From positions 5,032,715 through 5,096,714 of the forward strand of contig CP092872.1 of the NCBI GenBank assembly GCA_030710605.1: a DNA stretch of 64,000 bases. The letters run 5' to 3'. The translations under genes and the position numbers were made by a program. The notes under the pieces are model-generated. The model saw only the letters and a program-made list of their open reading frames with translations. It did not search any database and had not been told where the DNA came from. The DNA comes from Cordylochernes scorpioides (lineage: Eukaryota; Arthropoda; Arachnida; Pseudoscorpiones; Chernetidae). Shown piece by piece: positions 9,584 to 19,480 of this stretch (within the stretch, counting starts at the first letter, position 1; every line of letters begins with the position of its first letter).

Positions 9584-9589
9584 ATAACA

Positions 9590-9994
9590 GTAAAAAACGG
9601 TCTTCTACTGTTCAAAGAGCTTATGTCTATACTTTTCTTGAATAAATTTACTAAGATTCCACCCTTCGGTGTAGCATATATAAGCAGAATCGTCAAATAC
9701 AGTATTAGAGCTCTAAGTAACCACCAGCGAGTGCAAGTAACAAAACGGGGCTCTGAAACATTTGTAAGTGCAAGGTCGAATTGCCTTTTACATGTGTAGG
9801 CATGTGGTGCACTTACAGTAAAAGCAGTCGCCTACTTCTACCCAACATGATTTTTATGGCCTATACCACGTGTAAAAAACGGTCTTCTACTGTTCTAAAA
9901 GCTTATGTCTTTTCTTGAATAAATTTACTAAGATTCCACCCTTCAGTGCTGAATATATAAGCAGAATCGTCGAATACAGTATTAGAGCTCTAAG
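9590..9994. repeat. ~125-bp direct repeats flanking a SINE-1 fragment
   Basis: 9590-9717 and 9872-9994 are near-identical (CGGTCTTCTACTGTTC through ATATAAGCAGAATCGTC to TATTAGAGCTCTAAG). The SINE-1 piece between them begins CCACCAGCGAGTGCAAGTAA. This resembles either tandem duplication around the SINE or recombination between two copies of a host repeat. Confidence 0.65.
9720..9871 (+). mobile_element. SINE-1, 3' body fragment
   Basis: Carries the conserved body ACATTTGTAAGTGCAAGGTC, ACATGTGTAGGCATGTGGTG, CAGTAAAAGCAGTCGCC and ACCACGTGT end. The tRNA-like head is missing. Confidence 0.65.
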
Positions 9995-10240
9995 AAGCCA
10001 TCAGGTAGATTAAATTGGCGAAACCGCTTGGAGGGTTCACCACTGATGGTGGTAGTCTTCATATATTTTCTTCGCGGTAAGGACATTAGAGATTTGATTT
10101 ATGTTTAAAGGGAAGATTCATTCTTCAATAATTTCTTTTCCTAAAAAAACTACACAAGTACTGACTTATATGTAATATCAACTGAATACTTGGATTCATG
10201 GCTAAATAATTATATTTATAAATAAGTTGGAACATTGCTG
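9995..10240. repeat. R repeat fragment and unannotated flank
   Basis: About 10003-10085 contains ATTAAATTGGCGAAACCGCT, GGAGGGTTCACCACTGATG and CGCGGTAAGGACA, a half copy of the R repeat. The rest shows nothing recognisable. Confidence 0.5.
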
Positions 10241-10247
10241 ACAGTGT

Positions 10248-10412
10248 TGGAAGGAAAGGCTCTGGGGGACGAGATCGAGGGGAAGGAGACAACTGGGAAA
10301 AACAGACGATCTAAAACAATGGACTGGACGACACACCTACGAGAAGATGAAGAGGATGGCGGAGGAAGTATGGAGAGACCATGTGGCCACCCTCAGTAGA
10401 GGAAGGCATTGA
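10248..10412 (+). pseudogene. LINE reverse-transcriptase protein, C-terminal tail remnant
   Basis: A 54-codon frame ending at TGA (10410-10412) reads WKERLWGTRSRGRRQLGK, then TDDLKQWTGR, then MAEEVWRDHVATL. The pattern R-S-R-G-R, W/DDLK-WTG and AEE.W resembles the C-terminal tail of RTE-type and related non-LTR retrotransposon polyproteins. There, it follows the polymerase and has no known catalytic role. Everything upstream is lost. The last 14 codons overlap the first unit of the 55-bp minisatellite, which suggests the array grew from this tail. Assigned from remembered family patterns, not a search. Confidence 0.5.
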
Positions 10413-11635
10413 AGGAGGAAGATATGGAGAGACCATGTGGCCCACCCTCAGTAGAGGAAGGCATTGAAGGAGGGAGATATGGAGAGACCATGTGGCCCAC
10501 CCTCAGTAGAGGAAGGCATTGAAGGAGGAAGATATGGAGAGACCATGTGATCCCCCCTCAGTAGAGGAAGGCACTGAAGGAGGAAGATATGGAGAGACTA
10601 TGTGGCCCACCCTCAGTAGAGGAAGGCATTGAAGGAGGGAGATATGGAGAGACCATGTGGCCCACCCTCAGTAGAGGAAGGCATTGAAGGAGGAAGATAT
10701 GGAGAGACCATGTGATCCCCCCTCAGTAGAGGAAGGCATTGAAGGAGGAAGATATGGAGAGACTATGTGGCCCACCCTCAGTAGAGGAAGACACTGAAGG
10801 AGGTAGATATGGAGATACCATGTGGCCCACTCTCAGTAGAGGAAGGCATTGAAGGAGGGAGATATGGAGAGACCATGTGGCCCACCCTCAGTAGAGGAAG
10901 GCATTGAAGGAGGAAGATATGGAGAGACCATGTGATCCCCCCTCAGTAGAGGAAGGCACTGAAGGAGGAAGATATGGAGAGACCATGTGGCCCATCCTCA
11001 GTAACGGAAGGCACTGAAGGAGGAAGATATGGAGAGACCATGTGGCCCACCCTCAGTAGAGGAAGGCATTGAAGGAGGAAGATATGGAGAGACCATGTGA
11101 TCCCCCCTGAGTAGAGGAAGGCACTGAAGGAGGAAGATATGGAGAGACCATATGGCTCATCCTCAGTAACGGAAGGCACTGAAGGAGGAAGATATGGAGA
11201 GACCATGTGGCCCATCCTCAGTAACGGAAGGCACTGAAGGAGGGAGATATGGAGAGACCATGTGGTCCATCCTCAGTAGAGGAAGGCACTGAAGGAGGAA
11301 GATATGGAGAGACCATGTGGCCCATCCTCAGTAACGGAAGGCACTGAAGGAGGGAGATATGGAGAGACCATGTGGTCCATCCTCAGTAGAGGAAGGCACT
11401 GAAGGAGAAAGATATGGAGAGATCATTAGGCCCATCCTCAGTAACGGAAGGCATTGAAGGAGGGAGATATGGAGAGACCATGTGGCCCACCCTCAGTAGA
11501 GGAAGACACTGAAGGAGGGAGATATGGAGAGACCATGTGGCCCACCCTCAGTAAAGGACGGCATTGAAGGAGGGAGATATGGAGAGACCATGTGGCCCAC
11601 CCTCAGTAGAGGAAGACACTGAAGGAAGGAAGGAA
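10372..11635. repeat. 55-bp minisatellite, ~23 copies
   Basis: The unit starts GGAGAGACCATGTGGCCCAC, continues CCTCAGTAGAGGAAGGCA and ends GAAGGAGGRAGATAT. Units at 10372, 10426, 10481 and onward repeat at 54-55 bases to about 11635. Variants (GATCCCCCC for GGCCCACCC, GTAACGG for GTAGAGG) recur in blocks, hinting at higher-order duplication. Long frames across it on both strands arise because three units equal 165 bases. They are not genes. Confidence 0.9.
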
Positions 11636-12300
11636 ATAAGTGAGAAGCAACAACCCTCGAGTTTCTATAACTCCAGGGGAAATGTAGCAATAATGTGGCC
11701 GAGAACAAAGGTGTTCCATCAGCAAACACACAGCCAACAAACACCGCCACGAAGGCAAACAACCATGGAAGAAAGGAATGAGCCCATTGTGGTCCTAACA
11801 AAGCACAACCGGGAGAAATGGCACCTCAGCTAATGGACTGTTCTTCGATTTTAAACGCCCCCTAAAAACTTAATCAAATTTAAGGGCAATTAATTTCACA
11901 GTCCCCATCCTTCCTTTATCCTCAATTTGACTGTGCATTCGTTAACTTGCTATTTCTCGATGTCACTGGAATTTTCTGGGATATTCGAAACACCTTAGAA
12001 TCCTTCTTATATTGTATTCATTTATATAAATATTTATATCATTAAATGTGCAAATATTGTATCAATATATACATAAGTAAAAATATTTAACGATATTTTA
12101 AATTAAGGATGTTAATAGTTTTATGAATGCTTAATGAATATAATTTAGACATTTGCATAATAGTTTTATTCACTTTTTCGCAAACTACATTTTATAGTTT
12201 GTTTAATTAATTTTAGAAATTGTGTTTGTATTTTGCCCTCGTGATATCTTTAGACATAAGACAGAACTCATCCTGACTTATAGAATAAATTAAAATATGT
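11636..12300. other. Unannotated flank of the minisatellite
   Basis: 11636-11830 is GC-richer (GTAGCAATAATGTGGCCGAG and CAACAAACACCGCCACGAAG) and may be further LINE 3' sequence, but I cannot identify it. 11831-12300 is AT-rich with nothing supported. Confidence 0.35.
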
Positions 12301-12304
12301 TTAA

Positions 12305-12462
12305 AATGGCATTTCCTTATTGTGAAACTGAAAGTTGCTGATGGCTTGCGCCATCTTTCGGAATAAATATAAACTATTCTCGTTGATTTTTAATTATTCC
12401 ATGGAATTTATGCACCTTATCCCAGTACAATATCACATTTGTACTATTTTTTTTTTTTCAAA
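12305..12462 (-). mobile_element. Penelope-like family A fragment
   Basis: CATTTCCTTATTGTGAAACT, TGATGGCTTGCGCCATCTTT and TTAATTATTCC are joined directly to the terminal TTATGCACCTTATCCCAGTA and TTTGTACTATTTT. The hammerhead segment is deleted. Confidence 0.6.
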
Positions 12463-12667
12463 TCTTAATATGTTTAAAATGATGATTATTTATTTACGGG
12501 ATTTCTTTTTTTTACTACAGATAGAGTTTTTAAAATAAAATATTTTAAGCATGTTTAATATTAATTCTTATATTGCACAAATAAGATAGGATTGTATTCA
12601 TGTGATAAAAAGACATATTTTATTGTACACGTATAAAATATTTTTTTTTATTAAGATGAAATATTTA

Positions 12668-13835
12668 ATCCATGGACAAAGTTTAAGAAGTATATAGTAT
12701 TTGATATCGCCGACTTCTGTTTTTTTTAAGGAGACAGAAACAATTTTTTTCATATCAAACTTTGTTATCTTTTGTTTCTTCAATAAAGGTCACTGTGTAT
12801 CAAATATCTTCCAGAGTTATTGTCTGAATCCCGATATATATACTAAAGGGACAACCACCTTAAGTTTTGTCCATGAGGTATATTGGTTATCTCGTGTATT
12901 TTTAATAAAGGTCACTGTAATATCTTTCAGAGTTATTGTCTGAATCCCGATATACATGCTAAAAGGTACAACTTCCTTAAGTTTTGTCCATCAATGTATA
13001 TTGGTTATCTTGTGTGTCTTCAATAATGGTCACTGTAATATCTTTCAGAGTTATTGTCTCAATCCCGATATACATGCTAAAAGGTACAACTTCCTTAAGT
13101 TTTGTCCATGAGTGTATATTTGTTATCTCGTGTGTCTTCAATAAAGGTCACTGTAATATCTTACAGAGTTATTGTCTGAATCCCGATATACATGCTGAAA
13201 AGTACAACTTCCTTAAGTTTTGCCCATGAGTGTATATTGGTTATCTCGTGTATCTTCAATAAAGGTCACTGTAATATCTTCCAGAGTTACTGTCTGAATC
13301 CCGATATACATGCTGAAAAGTACAACTTCCTTAAGTTTTGCCCATGAGTGTATATTGGTTATCTCGTGTATCTTTAATAAAGATCACTGTAATATCTTCC
13401 AGAGTTACTGTCTGAAAACCGATATACATGCTGGAAGGTACAACTTCCTTAAGTTTTGCCCATGAGTGTATATTGGTTATCTCGTATATCTTCAATAAAG
13501 GTCACTGTAATATCTTCCAGAGTTACTGTCTGAATCCCGATATACATGCTGAAAAGTACAACTTCCTTAAGTTTTGCCCATGAGTGTATATTGGTTATCT
13601 CGTGTATCTTTAATAAAGGTCATTGTAATATCTTCCAGAGTTATTGTCTGAATCCCGATATATATACTGAAGGCACAACTTCCTTAAGTTTTGTCTATGA
13701 GTATATATTGGTTATCTCGTGTGTCTTCAATAAAGGTCACTTTAATATATTCCAGAGTTATTGTCTGAATCCCGATATACATGCTAAAAGTAAAACTTCC
13801 TTAATTTTTTGTATAAGTGTATATTGTCCATGAAT
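12668..13835 (+). repeat. ~119-bp satellite expanded inside a mariner-like MITE (family D)
   Basis: The left edge begins with a degraded inverted-repeat end (ATCCATGGACAAAGTTTAAG) and MITE interior. About nine tandem units of ~119 bases follow: TATCTCGTGTGTCTTCAAT, AAAGGTCACTGTAATATCTT, TTATTGTCTGAATCCCGAT and GTACAACTTCCTTAAG with TTTTGTCCATGAGTGTATAT. The last piece of each unit is the inverse of the MITE terminus, so the array repeats the right half of the element. Single or short copies lie at 5178, 35905, 57385 (minus) and 63830. Confidence 0.8.
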
Positions 13836-14345
13836 TTAAACAATTATTCTTTGAGAAAAGGTAGAAGTTCGCAGAAATACCATTTTCCTCACTTTTGCCA
13901 TCAATTCTGGCCTCAGATAGGCCCTTCTAAGATATACATGCCATTTTGAACTGTAGCACCATATTTCACACTTTTACATATTGGCTGAAAATGGCGGAAG
14001 AAGGTTGTTGGAATTTGAGTGAATTTTCCAAAACTGGTGATCTAATGACTGATCCTAATCTGGGAATTCTGCTCAATATGGATAGAAAATAACATTGTGT
14101 GTGTTTAAGTCATTTGAATAATATTTGTTTTATAAATTTATTCTAATTAATTGTATTTTTTCACAAATAAATATTTTAAAATGTCTCCATACTCTAAAAT
14201 TCATATTTTTTCTTACATTTTCACATTAACCGCGTATATACGCAAATTTGGCCTTAACTACTCATTTCTTGAATTCTAAGGAAGGCTCTAGACCAAATTT
14301 TAGTCGTAGAGGTACAAAACGTCTATAGACGCGTATGATTCTTTT
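13836..14345. other. Unannotated sequence
   Basis: No supported gene or repeat. Slightly less AT-rich around 13870-14060 without a recognisable frame. Confidence 0.4.
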
Positions 14346-14349
14346 TTAA

Positions 14350-14450
14350 AAATAAACAATTTCTACTGTCCTTACTGCAATCGAAAAATTAATGAGAGGA
14401 CCTGGCTCATCAATGGTGAACCCTCCCAGCGGTTTCGCCCCGGTCACAAG
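14350..14450 (-). repeat. R repeat fragment
   Basis: TTTCTACTGTCCTTACTGCA, GAGAGGACCTGGCTCATCA, TGGTGAACCCTCCCAGCG and GTTTCGCC match the left arm of the palindrome at 33100-33515. Confidence 0.6.
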
Positions 14451-14577
14451 ACCCTCCATGGGACAGCTGTCAATCATCACTGGACAGGACATACCACAGA
14501 TGTGAGGGGTTCTCGGAATCTTATCTGCAAATAAGGAAAACAAGTCGCCTCGGTGGCTGACGACGCTCATTATTATT

Positions 14578-14895
14578 ATGGGGTTCAGTGGAAGGATGGT
14601 CTAGACCGTTAGTTGACCGCTACGACCCGGGATCGAATCCCGCATAGAACACTTTTTCTGATTTAAAAAAAATGCTCCAATGACCCCCGATTCTTCCAAA
14701 AGTCCAACCCCACCAGCGAATGCAAGTAGCCAAACGGGGCTCTTGTACATTTGTAAGTGCAAAGTCGAACTGCTTTTCACATGTCTAGACATGTGGTGCG
14801 CTTACAGTAAAAGAAATCGCCTACTTCTACCCACCATGATTAACATGGCCTGTACCACGTGTACTAGGCATAAGCAAAAAATATATATATTATTA
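14578..14895 (+). mobile_element. SINE-1, near full length
   Basis: The head GTGGAAGGATGGTCTAGACC has box A-like spacing and CGGGATCGAATCCCGC is a strong box B. The body then runs through CCCCGATTCTTCCAAAAG, CCCCACCAGCGAATGCAAG, TTTGTAAGTGCAAAGTCG, CAGTAAAAGAAATCGCC and TGGCCTGTACCACGTGT to an A-rich tail. A tRNA-derived short retrotransposon moved by LINE machinery. Target duplications are not resolved. Confidence 0.7.
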
Positions 14896-14950
14896 TCTTT
14901 ACCTTGGGATAAGTTGTTCTCCCTATAAATACCTCTTGTATATAATTCTA

Positions 14951-15220
14951 CTAGCCGAATGACCCGGGCAACGCCCGGGGTTTACCCGATTAAATGCTTT
15001 TATTTAAATACTATTCGTTACAATTATAAATTGGCGCCGTGGATGTCATTCTTGTATAATATATAAATGAGTTTTAAAAATTGTAAAAAAAATAAAATGC
15101 ATCGGCCGGGAATCGAACCCGGGGCGCCCGCGTGGCAGGCGAGCATTCTACCACTGAACCAAAAGCAAACGGTGACAGAATGAAGAACGCATGACGCTGA
15201 TAACTGTAAAGGTAAATACC
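14951..15220 (-). mobile_element. Helitron-like element carrying a tRNA-Gly remnant
   Basis: On the minus strand the element ends in hairpin CCCGGGCGTTGCCCGGG, ten bases and CTAG, followed by T. The adjacent ATTTATAATTGTAACGAATA is shared with 4000-4058 and 33819-33925. The tRNA-Gly-like block lies 45 bases further in. The distal (5') end is undefined. Confidence 0.6.
15098..15160 (-). pseudogene. tRNA-Gly(GCC) remnant
   Basis: On the minus strand TTCAGTGGTAGAATGCTCGC (D arm), CCTGCCACGCGGGC (anticodon arm, GCC), GGGTTCGATTCCCGG (T arm) and CCGATGCA (3' acceptor) are intact. The 5' acceptor strand is replaced by unrelated bases, so it cannot fold as a full tRNA. See 34345-34415 for a complete copy. 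Confidence 0.75.
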
Positions 15221-15660
15221 CACCTTTATAATAAATTAATTATTCCCAAATTTGCCCTTGCTTCATTTATCTCCGCGACAATATACTCCTTTACAAAGGT
15301 TTGTGATACCTAAAGCTTGAGATGAATATAAAATAAAACAAGTAACTCATACTTGGAAACTGTTTTGTTTATTATTTATATATGTATTGCAGGGATTTTA
15401 CTTTTCTGAATATATATTTTGTAGTTATCCTATTTTCCATTTTATAAACGATTTTCTCGGAATTTCTGCTGAACTGTAGTATGGTAGCGCATAAAGAAAA
15501 AAATAATCATTTATAAAGATATTTTCACAGATATTCCTTTAGAATGAACCATATTTTAAATAATTAATCATAAAGGTTCATTGTCATAACTGTTCTATCT
15601 GTTTACTGTCCTATCGGATATTTTACACTGATACCTTTATGACCTTCATCTTTGTTTACC
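15221..15660. other. Unannotated AT-rich sequence
   Basis: Nothing supported was seen. Confidence 0.4.
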
Positions 15661-15663
15661 ATA

Positions 15664-16092
15664 GGGAGTCTGTGGAAGGGCGGTCTAAACCGTTAGAAGG
15701 GTTTGGCTCATCAGTGGTGAACCCTCCCAATCTTTTATGATCGCAGTAAGGACAGTAGAAGTTTGATTTATATGTAAAAAAAAACACTCTTGATGTTTTC
15801 ATTTCCAGTATATTGAATAAAATTGTTAAAAGTTATTCACCTTGTACAGGTGAACGTTTGTTTTTACAAACAGTTTGTATTTCTCCATTTGACATTGTTA
15901 AGCCAGTAGTAGAGCTTCGTTACTCGAAAACTTGCTAATTTCACAATAAAAAAAGAGGGTCGATGGAAGGATGGTCTAAACCGTTCATTTTCGACCGCTA
16001 CTACCTGGGAACGAATCCTGTATTGGGAACTTATCTCTTATTAGAAAAACATGCTCCAATGGCCCTCGATTCTTGAAAAAGTCCAAACCCAC
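15664..16092 (+). mobile_element. Composite: SINE-1 head, R repeat, spacer, SINE-1
   Basis: 15664-15698 is a SINE-1 head (TCTGTGGAAGGGCGGTCTAA). 15698-15780 is an R arm (GGTTTGGCTCATCAGTGGTG). 15790-15950 is a spacer with TTCACCTTGTACAGGTGAA. 15955-16092 is a truncated SINE-1 with box B-like GGGAACGAATCC. The R-spacer-SINE order is repeated at 22140-22725, so this is a duplicated or co-mobilised composite. Confidence 0.6.
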
Positions 16093-16111
16093 CAAAATAG
16101 AGAATGAAACT

Positions 16112-16290
16112 AAGGTTCGTCATTACTCTTCATAATTCACCCTTTCATAACTCATCCAAAAAGGTTAAAAATAGTCGATATTTCAACTTGAAATAAAAAT
16201 TTAATTTTTCGTTTAAAAGAAACTCATGCGATGTAACTTCAAGTGTTGTTTTACAATCACAGGCCGCAGTGTATTATATTATATTATAAG
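16112..16290 (+). mobile_element. SINE-2 body fragment
   Basis: CATTACTCTTCATAATTCAC, TCATCCAAAAAGGTTAAAAA, AAAGAAACTCATGCGATGTA and TTTTACAATCACAGGCCGCA match the body of the SINE-2 copies at 43340 and 56797. The tRNA-like head is missing. Confidence 0.65.
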
Positions 16291-16334
16291 GTTTGTGTAC
16301 TGACCGTTGTCGAAAACCTGCGGACTCGAGCTCA

Positions 16335-16460
16335 GTGACAAAGCCACAACAACAGTTTTTGTAAATTCAGGAGACCCACCTGGAGACTATCGTTTCAGGC
16401 TAATGTCTCTCGTTAGTACAAGTCCGACTTTGATTCTATGAGATCCACCTTGGATCAAAT
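16335..16460 (-). ncRNA. Family G repeat with hammerhead-like motif (16371-16430)
   Basis: The minus strand reads CTAACGA (G5 changed to A), GAGACATTAGCCT, GAAAC, GATAGTC, TCCAGGTGGG, then TGTTGTGGCTTTGTCACTGA. It aligns with the intact family G motif at 43143-43194. The G5 change should inactivate it. Confidence 0.5.
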
Positions 16461-16680
16461 GAAATCTTTAGAAACTGCCAAAGAAGTGTTTAGCTGGTAA
16501 AATGGCTAGGCCATTTCTATGTGCAAAATATAGGTGTAAATTTTGCCGGGAAGCTATTGATATTATAAAGGTCTCCTCTTCAGTAAAATAGAGAATTTGA
16601 AACTAAGCGACATTGATAAACATAAATTTTCAGAGAAATTATATTCAAAAAAATAGTTTTAAAGTACTATATACGAAATA

Positions 16681-16885
16681 TATATATATAATTTTTTCTT
16701 CCCATTGAATATAACAAAATATTTTTGAAACTTAATTCTGTTGACGTTATGTAGCGCTGAGTTTGTTGTTGACACACATTAAATATGTTATAATACCTTG
16801 ATAAAGGTTGGCGTTCAGCCAACTGAAATATTGGTAAAATAAATGGTATTTTGATCCAATATATGTCTTTTTATTTGAATAAAAA
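16681..16885 (+). mobile_element. Penelope-like family C copy
   Basis: TTCCCATTGAATATAACAAA, ACGTTATGTAGCGCTGAGTT, the hammerhead-like motif (16792-16834) and TATTTTGATCCAATATATG lie in that order. The same order is inverted at 5840-6050. No coding region. Confidence 0.6.
16792..16834 (+). ncRNA. Hammerhead-like motif C, U3-A8 core variant
   Basis: Stem I TACC/GGTA closes on core TTGATAA. One A and a 7-bp stem II (GGTTGGC/GCCAACT, loop GTTCA) come next, then GAAA and palindromic ATAT with triplet ATT. C3 is U and G8 is A together, preserving a 3-8 base pair. Activity is unknown. Confidence 0.55.
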
Positions 16886-16914
16886 TATATAAGAATATAT
16901 TAACAATAAAAAGG

Positions 16915-17010
16915 ACATTTCCTGATCGCTCATATGAGCCTTTTAGATGACAGAGCGCCATCTTATGGAATAAAAATCAACTAAACGATTTTAGTTGTGT
17001 TCCATAATAC
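16915..17010 (+). mobile_element. Penelope-like family A' fragment
   Basis: AGGACATTTCCTGATCGCTC, ATATGAGCCTTTTAGATGAC and AGAGCGCCATCTTATGGAAT are the A' start (compare 37120 and 58545). The hammerhead is absent. Confidence 0.5.
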
Positions 17011-17460
17011 TATTCTCTAATATAATTTAAAATATAAATATAAAATAAACATAAACGATCCCATCAAAACGAAAATTGAACTCACAGAAGGGGGTCAGAC
17101 TGAGCTCCGTTTTCCAAAAGGAGCAGAAGCCTTCCGCAATTAAAGAGGACAAAAGACGGGGCTAATGAGGTGGCATTAGGGGATATTTTTATATGACTCA
17201 ATTAACCATTCTATTTGGTCGTCGGAGATATCGCCCTTTCTTCGCTTTTTTAATGTTTATCTTGATAAAAAATGGGCGGAAAGAGAAAGGGGTTATGGAG
17301 AGTTTTATTAATATCTTGAAGATACTTTTTTTCTTCTTCTTCGATCACTTCCCTCCGCTGTGAGATTTTTTCTTTCGATTTTCTCTCCTTCAGTTTCCTT
17401 TCTCCCGGCATGCACTGTCCGCCTGTCTTTTAGTGCTTCTTTGTTGACTTTTGTTTTTAT
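17011..17460. other. Unannotated sequence
   Basis: 17090-17170 is moderately GC-rich and 17330-17410 pyrimidine-rich. I recognise no gene. Confidence 0.35.
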
Positions 17461-18180
17461 AACTGCACTGTCATCCTGTGATGTATGCTTTACTGTCAGT
17501 CAGTAAACTATTGATGCTGGTTTATTACTTCAAAGTAAGCCTGTGTTTTACTACTACTGTCCACTGTTTCACCACTGCACTGCCGGCTTGTGTTTAACTC
17601 ATTCACTTTCGTTCTGTGATGTATGATTTACTGTCAGTCAGTTATCTATTTATGCTGTTTTAACACTTCACTTCACAGTACGCCTGTGTTTTACTACTAC
17701 CATCGATTGTGTTTTACTACTGCACTGTCATCCTGTGATTTATGCTTTACTGTCATTCTGAGATCTATTCATGCTGTTACATTACTTCACTATTCACCTG
17801 TGTTTTACTATTGCCGTCGAATCCGTTTCACTACTGCACTGCCGGCCTGTGTTTGAACTCCTTCACTGTGATCCAGTGTTTTATATTTCACTGTCATCGT
17901 GAGAGATATTCCTGCTATTACATTACTTCACTGTTGACCTGTGTTCTGCTCGTGCACTTTTTACTTGTGATTTATTCTTACACTATCAATTTATGATTAT
18001 TTAAATATTTGTAGAGTTTTATTCCTGCACTGATATATAGTGTGATTTATTTCTGCTCTGTCACTGTGATTTACTCCTGTAGTGTCAATCTCTGAATTAC
18101 CTCTACACTGCCATTGTAGTGTAACCATATACCTCCCCTTTCAGTAATCCAGATTCACTCCTGCAGTGATGTAGATTTAC
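17460..18180. repeat. Irregular tandem repeat, ~120-145-bp units
   Basis: TTACTGTCAGTCAGT...TATT.ATGCTG and relatives (TACTGTCATTCTGAGATC, CACTGTCATCGTGAGAGA) start near 17490, 17628, 17748 and 17889, with CTGTGTTTTACTACTRC between them. Decay increases to the right. Frames across it are by-products of the repeat. Confidence 0.6.
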
Positions 18181-18264
18181 TTCTATTTGAGCTCGTATTC
18201 ACGCTATGCAATGGCGAAACTACATATATTCACTATTTATAAAACTTGATATTATCTAATTAAG

Positions 18265-18540
18265 TGCACCTATCCCCCGATTTACACAGTACTTGTTTTA
18301 CACGTTTTCGCTTTTACACGGTTTTCCAAATAAGTTTTTTTTTTATCGCACTATACTAAATGCTACTGTGATTGAACACATGCGCTGTGTACACATCTCA
18401 CGAGGAATCCCGAGCTTATGTGCTGACTACATATTTTAACCTGTCAATGCATTATATTTTTATTTCCGTGTACACTTATCTCCCGATTTAAACGTTTTTC
18501 TCAGGAACGTATCTACCGTGTAAATCGGGGGATAGGTGTA
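18265..18540. mobile_element. MITE with CTATCCCCCGATTTACAC ends, copy 1
   Basis: 276 bp. Terminal inverted repeats CACCTATCCCCCGATTTACA / TGTAAATCGGGGGATAGGTG. The interior contains CACGTTTTCGCTTTTACACG and ATGCGCTGTGTACACATC. Two other copies (41944, 48592) are TA-flanked, as expected for Tc1/mariner/pogo-type elements. No transposase. Confidence 0.85.
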
Positions 18541-18599
18541 TTAGAACCAACTATATAGGGTCTCTCTATAACTTCATATGGCTTTCAAGAGAATAGATA

Positions 18600-18790
18600 A
18601 ATAGTAATTTCAAATCAAAACACTTCCTAAACCGCTGGGAGGGTTCACCACTGATGAGCCAAGCCCTCCCAATATATTTTTCATCGCAGTAAGGACAGTA
18701 GAAGTTCGTTTTATGTATAAAAGAAACATTCGCGCTTTTAAATCCTTTTATTTTATATGTATAGATTGCGCGTTATTGCTTTGTGTTAAT
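18600..18790 (+). repeat. R repeat, right half
   Basis: ACCGCTGGGAGGGTTCACCA, CTGATGAGCCAAGCCCTCCC, CGCAGTAAGGACAGTAGAAG and CGCTTTTAAATCCTTTTATT match the right arm at 33380-33515. Confidence 0.65.
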
Positions 18791-19130
18791 TTATTCTTAA
18801 CTAGTGTTATACTCCAATCAATAGTGCAATTCTATAGAGATATAACTGGAGGAACTTAACTATTCAGTCATCAACAAATTAACTAAGTTCACCATTAACA
18901 ATAATTATCCCGAGTCGAATTTGAATAGAAATACGACCGGAGGGGAATGCTGTTCCAGAAGAAGAAATAGAATAATTAGAAATGTAAATTCTTAAAGATG
19001 TACACATTCTCTGTCCGATTGCAGAAATAATATCTAACAAACTATTTACTATAGAGATTTCTATCCTTTTGTTCTTTGTGTGTTTGCTCGTGTCCATGAT
19101 TTATTGTAGTAATGCTGCAAACCTTTTTGC
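18791..19130. other. Unannotated sequence
   Basis: A 72-codon minus frame (18879-19097) has an ATG and balanced codons but no recognisable domain or partner exon. I leave it uncalled. Confidence 0.3.
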
Positions 19131-19137
19131 TGGTGTG

Positions 19138-19480
19138 TTGTTTATGGAACAGATCAGATTGGTCCATGTACCCTGATGACAATACCGGCCAACTGAGGTG
19201 TCTTGTCCATGGAGCAGATCAGATTGGCCCATGTACCCTGATCACAATACCGGTCTACTGAGGTGTCTTGTCCATGGAGAATATCAAATTGGTTCACGCA
19301 CCCTGATCACAATACCGGCCAACTAAGGTGTCTTGTCCATGAAGCATATCAAATTGGTTCATGTACCCTGATCACAATACCGGCCAACTAAGGTGTTTTG
19401 TCCATGAAGCATATCAAATTGGTTCATGCACCCTGATCACAATATCGGCCAACTGAGGTGGCTTGTCCATGCTCCATGGA
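19138..19480. repeat. ~65-bp tandem repeat, five units
   Basis: The unit TCTTGTCCATGGAGCAGATC, then AGATTGGCCCATGTACCCTG, then ATCACAATACCGGCCAACTG recurs at about 65-base spacing starting 19151 and 19216. Confidence 0.85.

Noticed and set aside
10943..11801. 90-102-codon frames on the minus strand
   Set aside because: They read through the 55-bp minisatellite and repeat with its 165-base triple period; no independent coding evidence.
18879..19097. 72-codon minus frame with ATG
   Set aside because: No recognisable family, no neighbouring exon; left unannotated rather than given a function.
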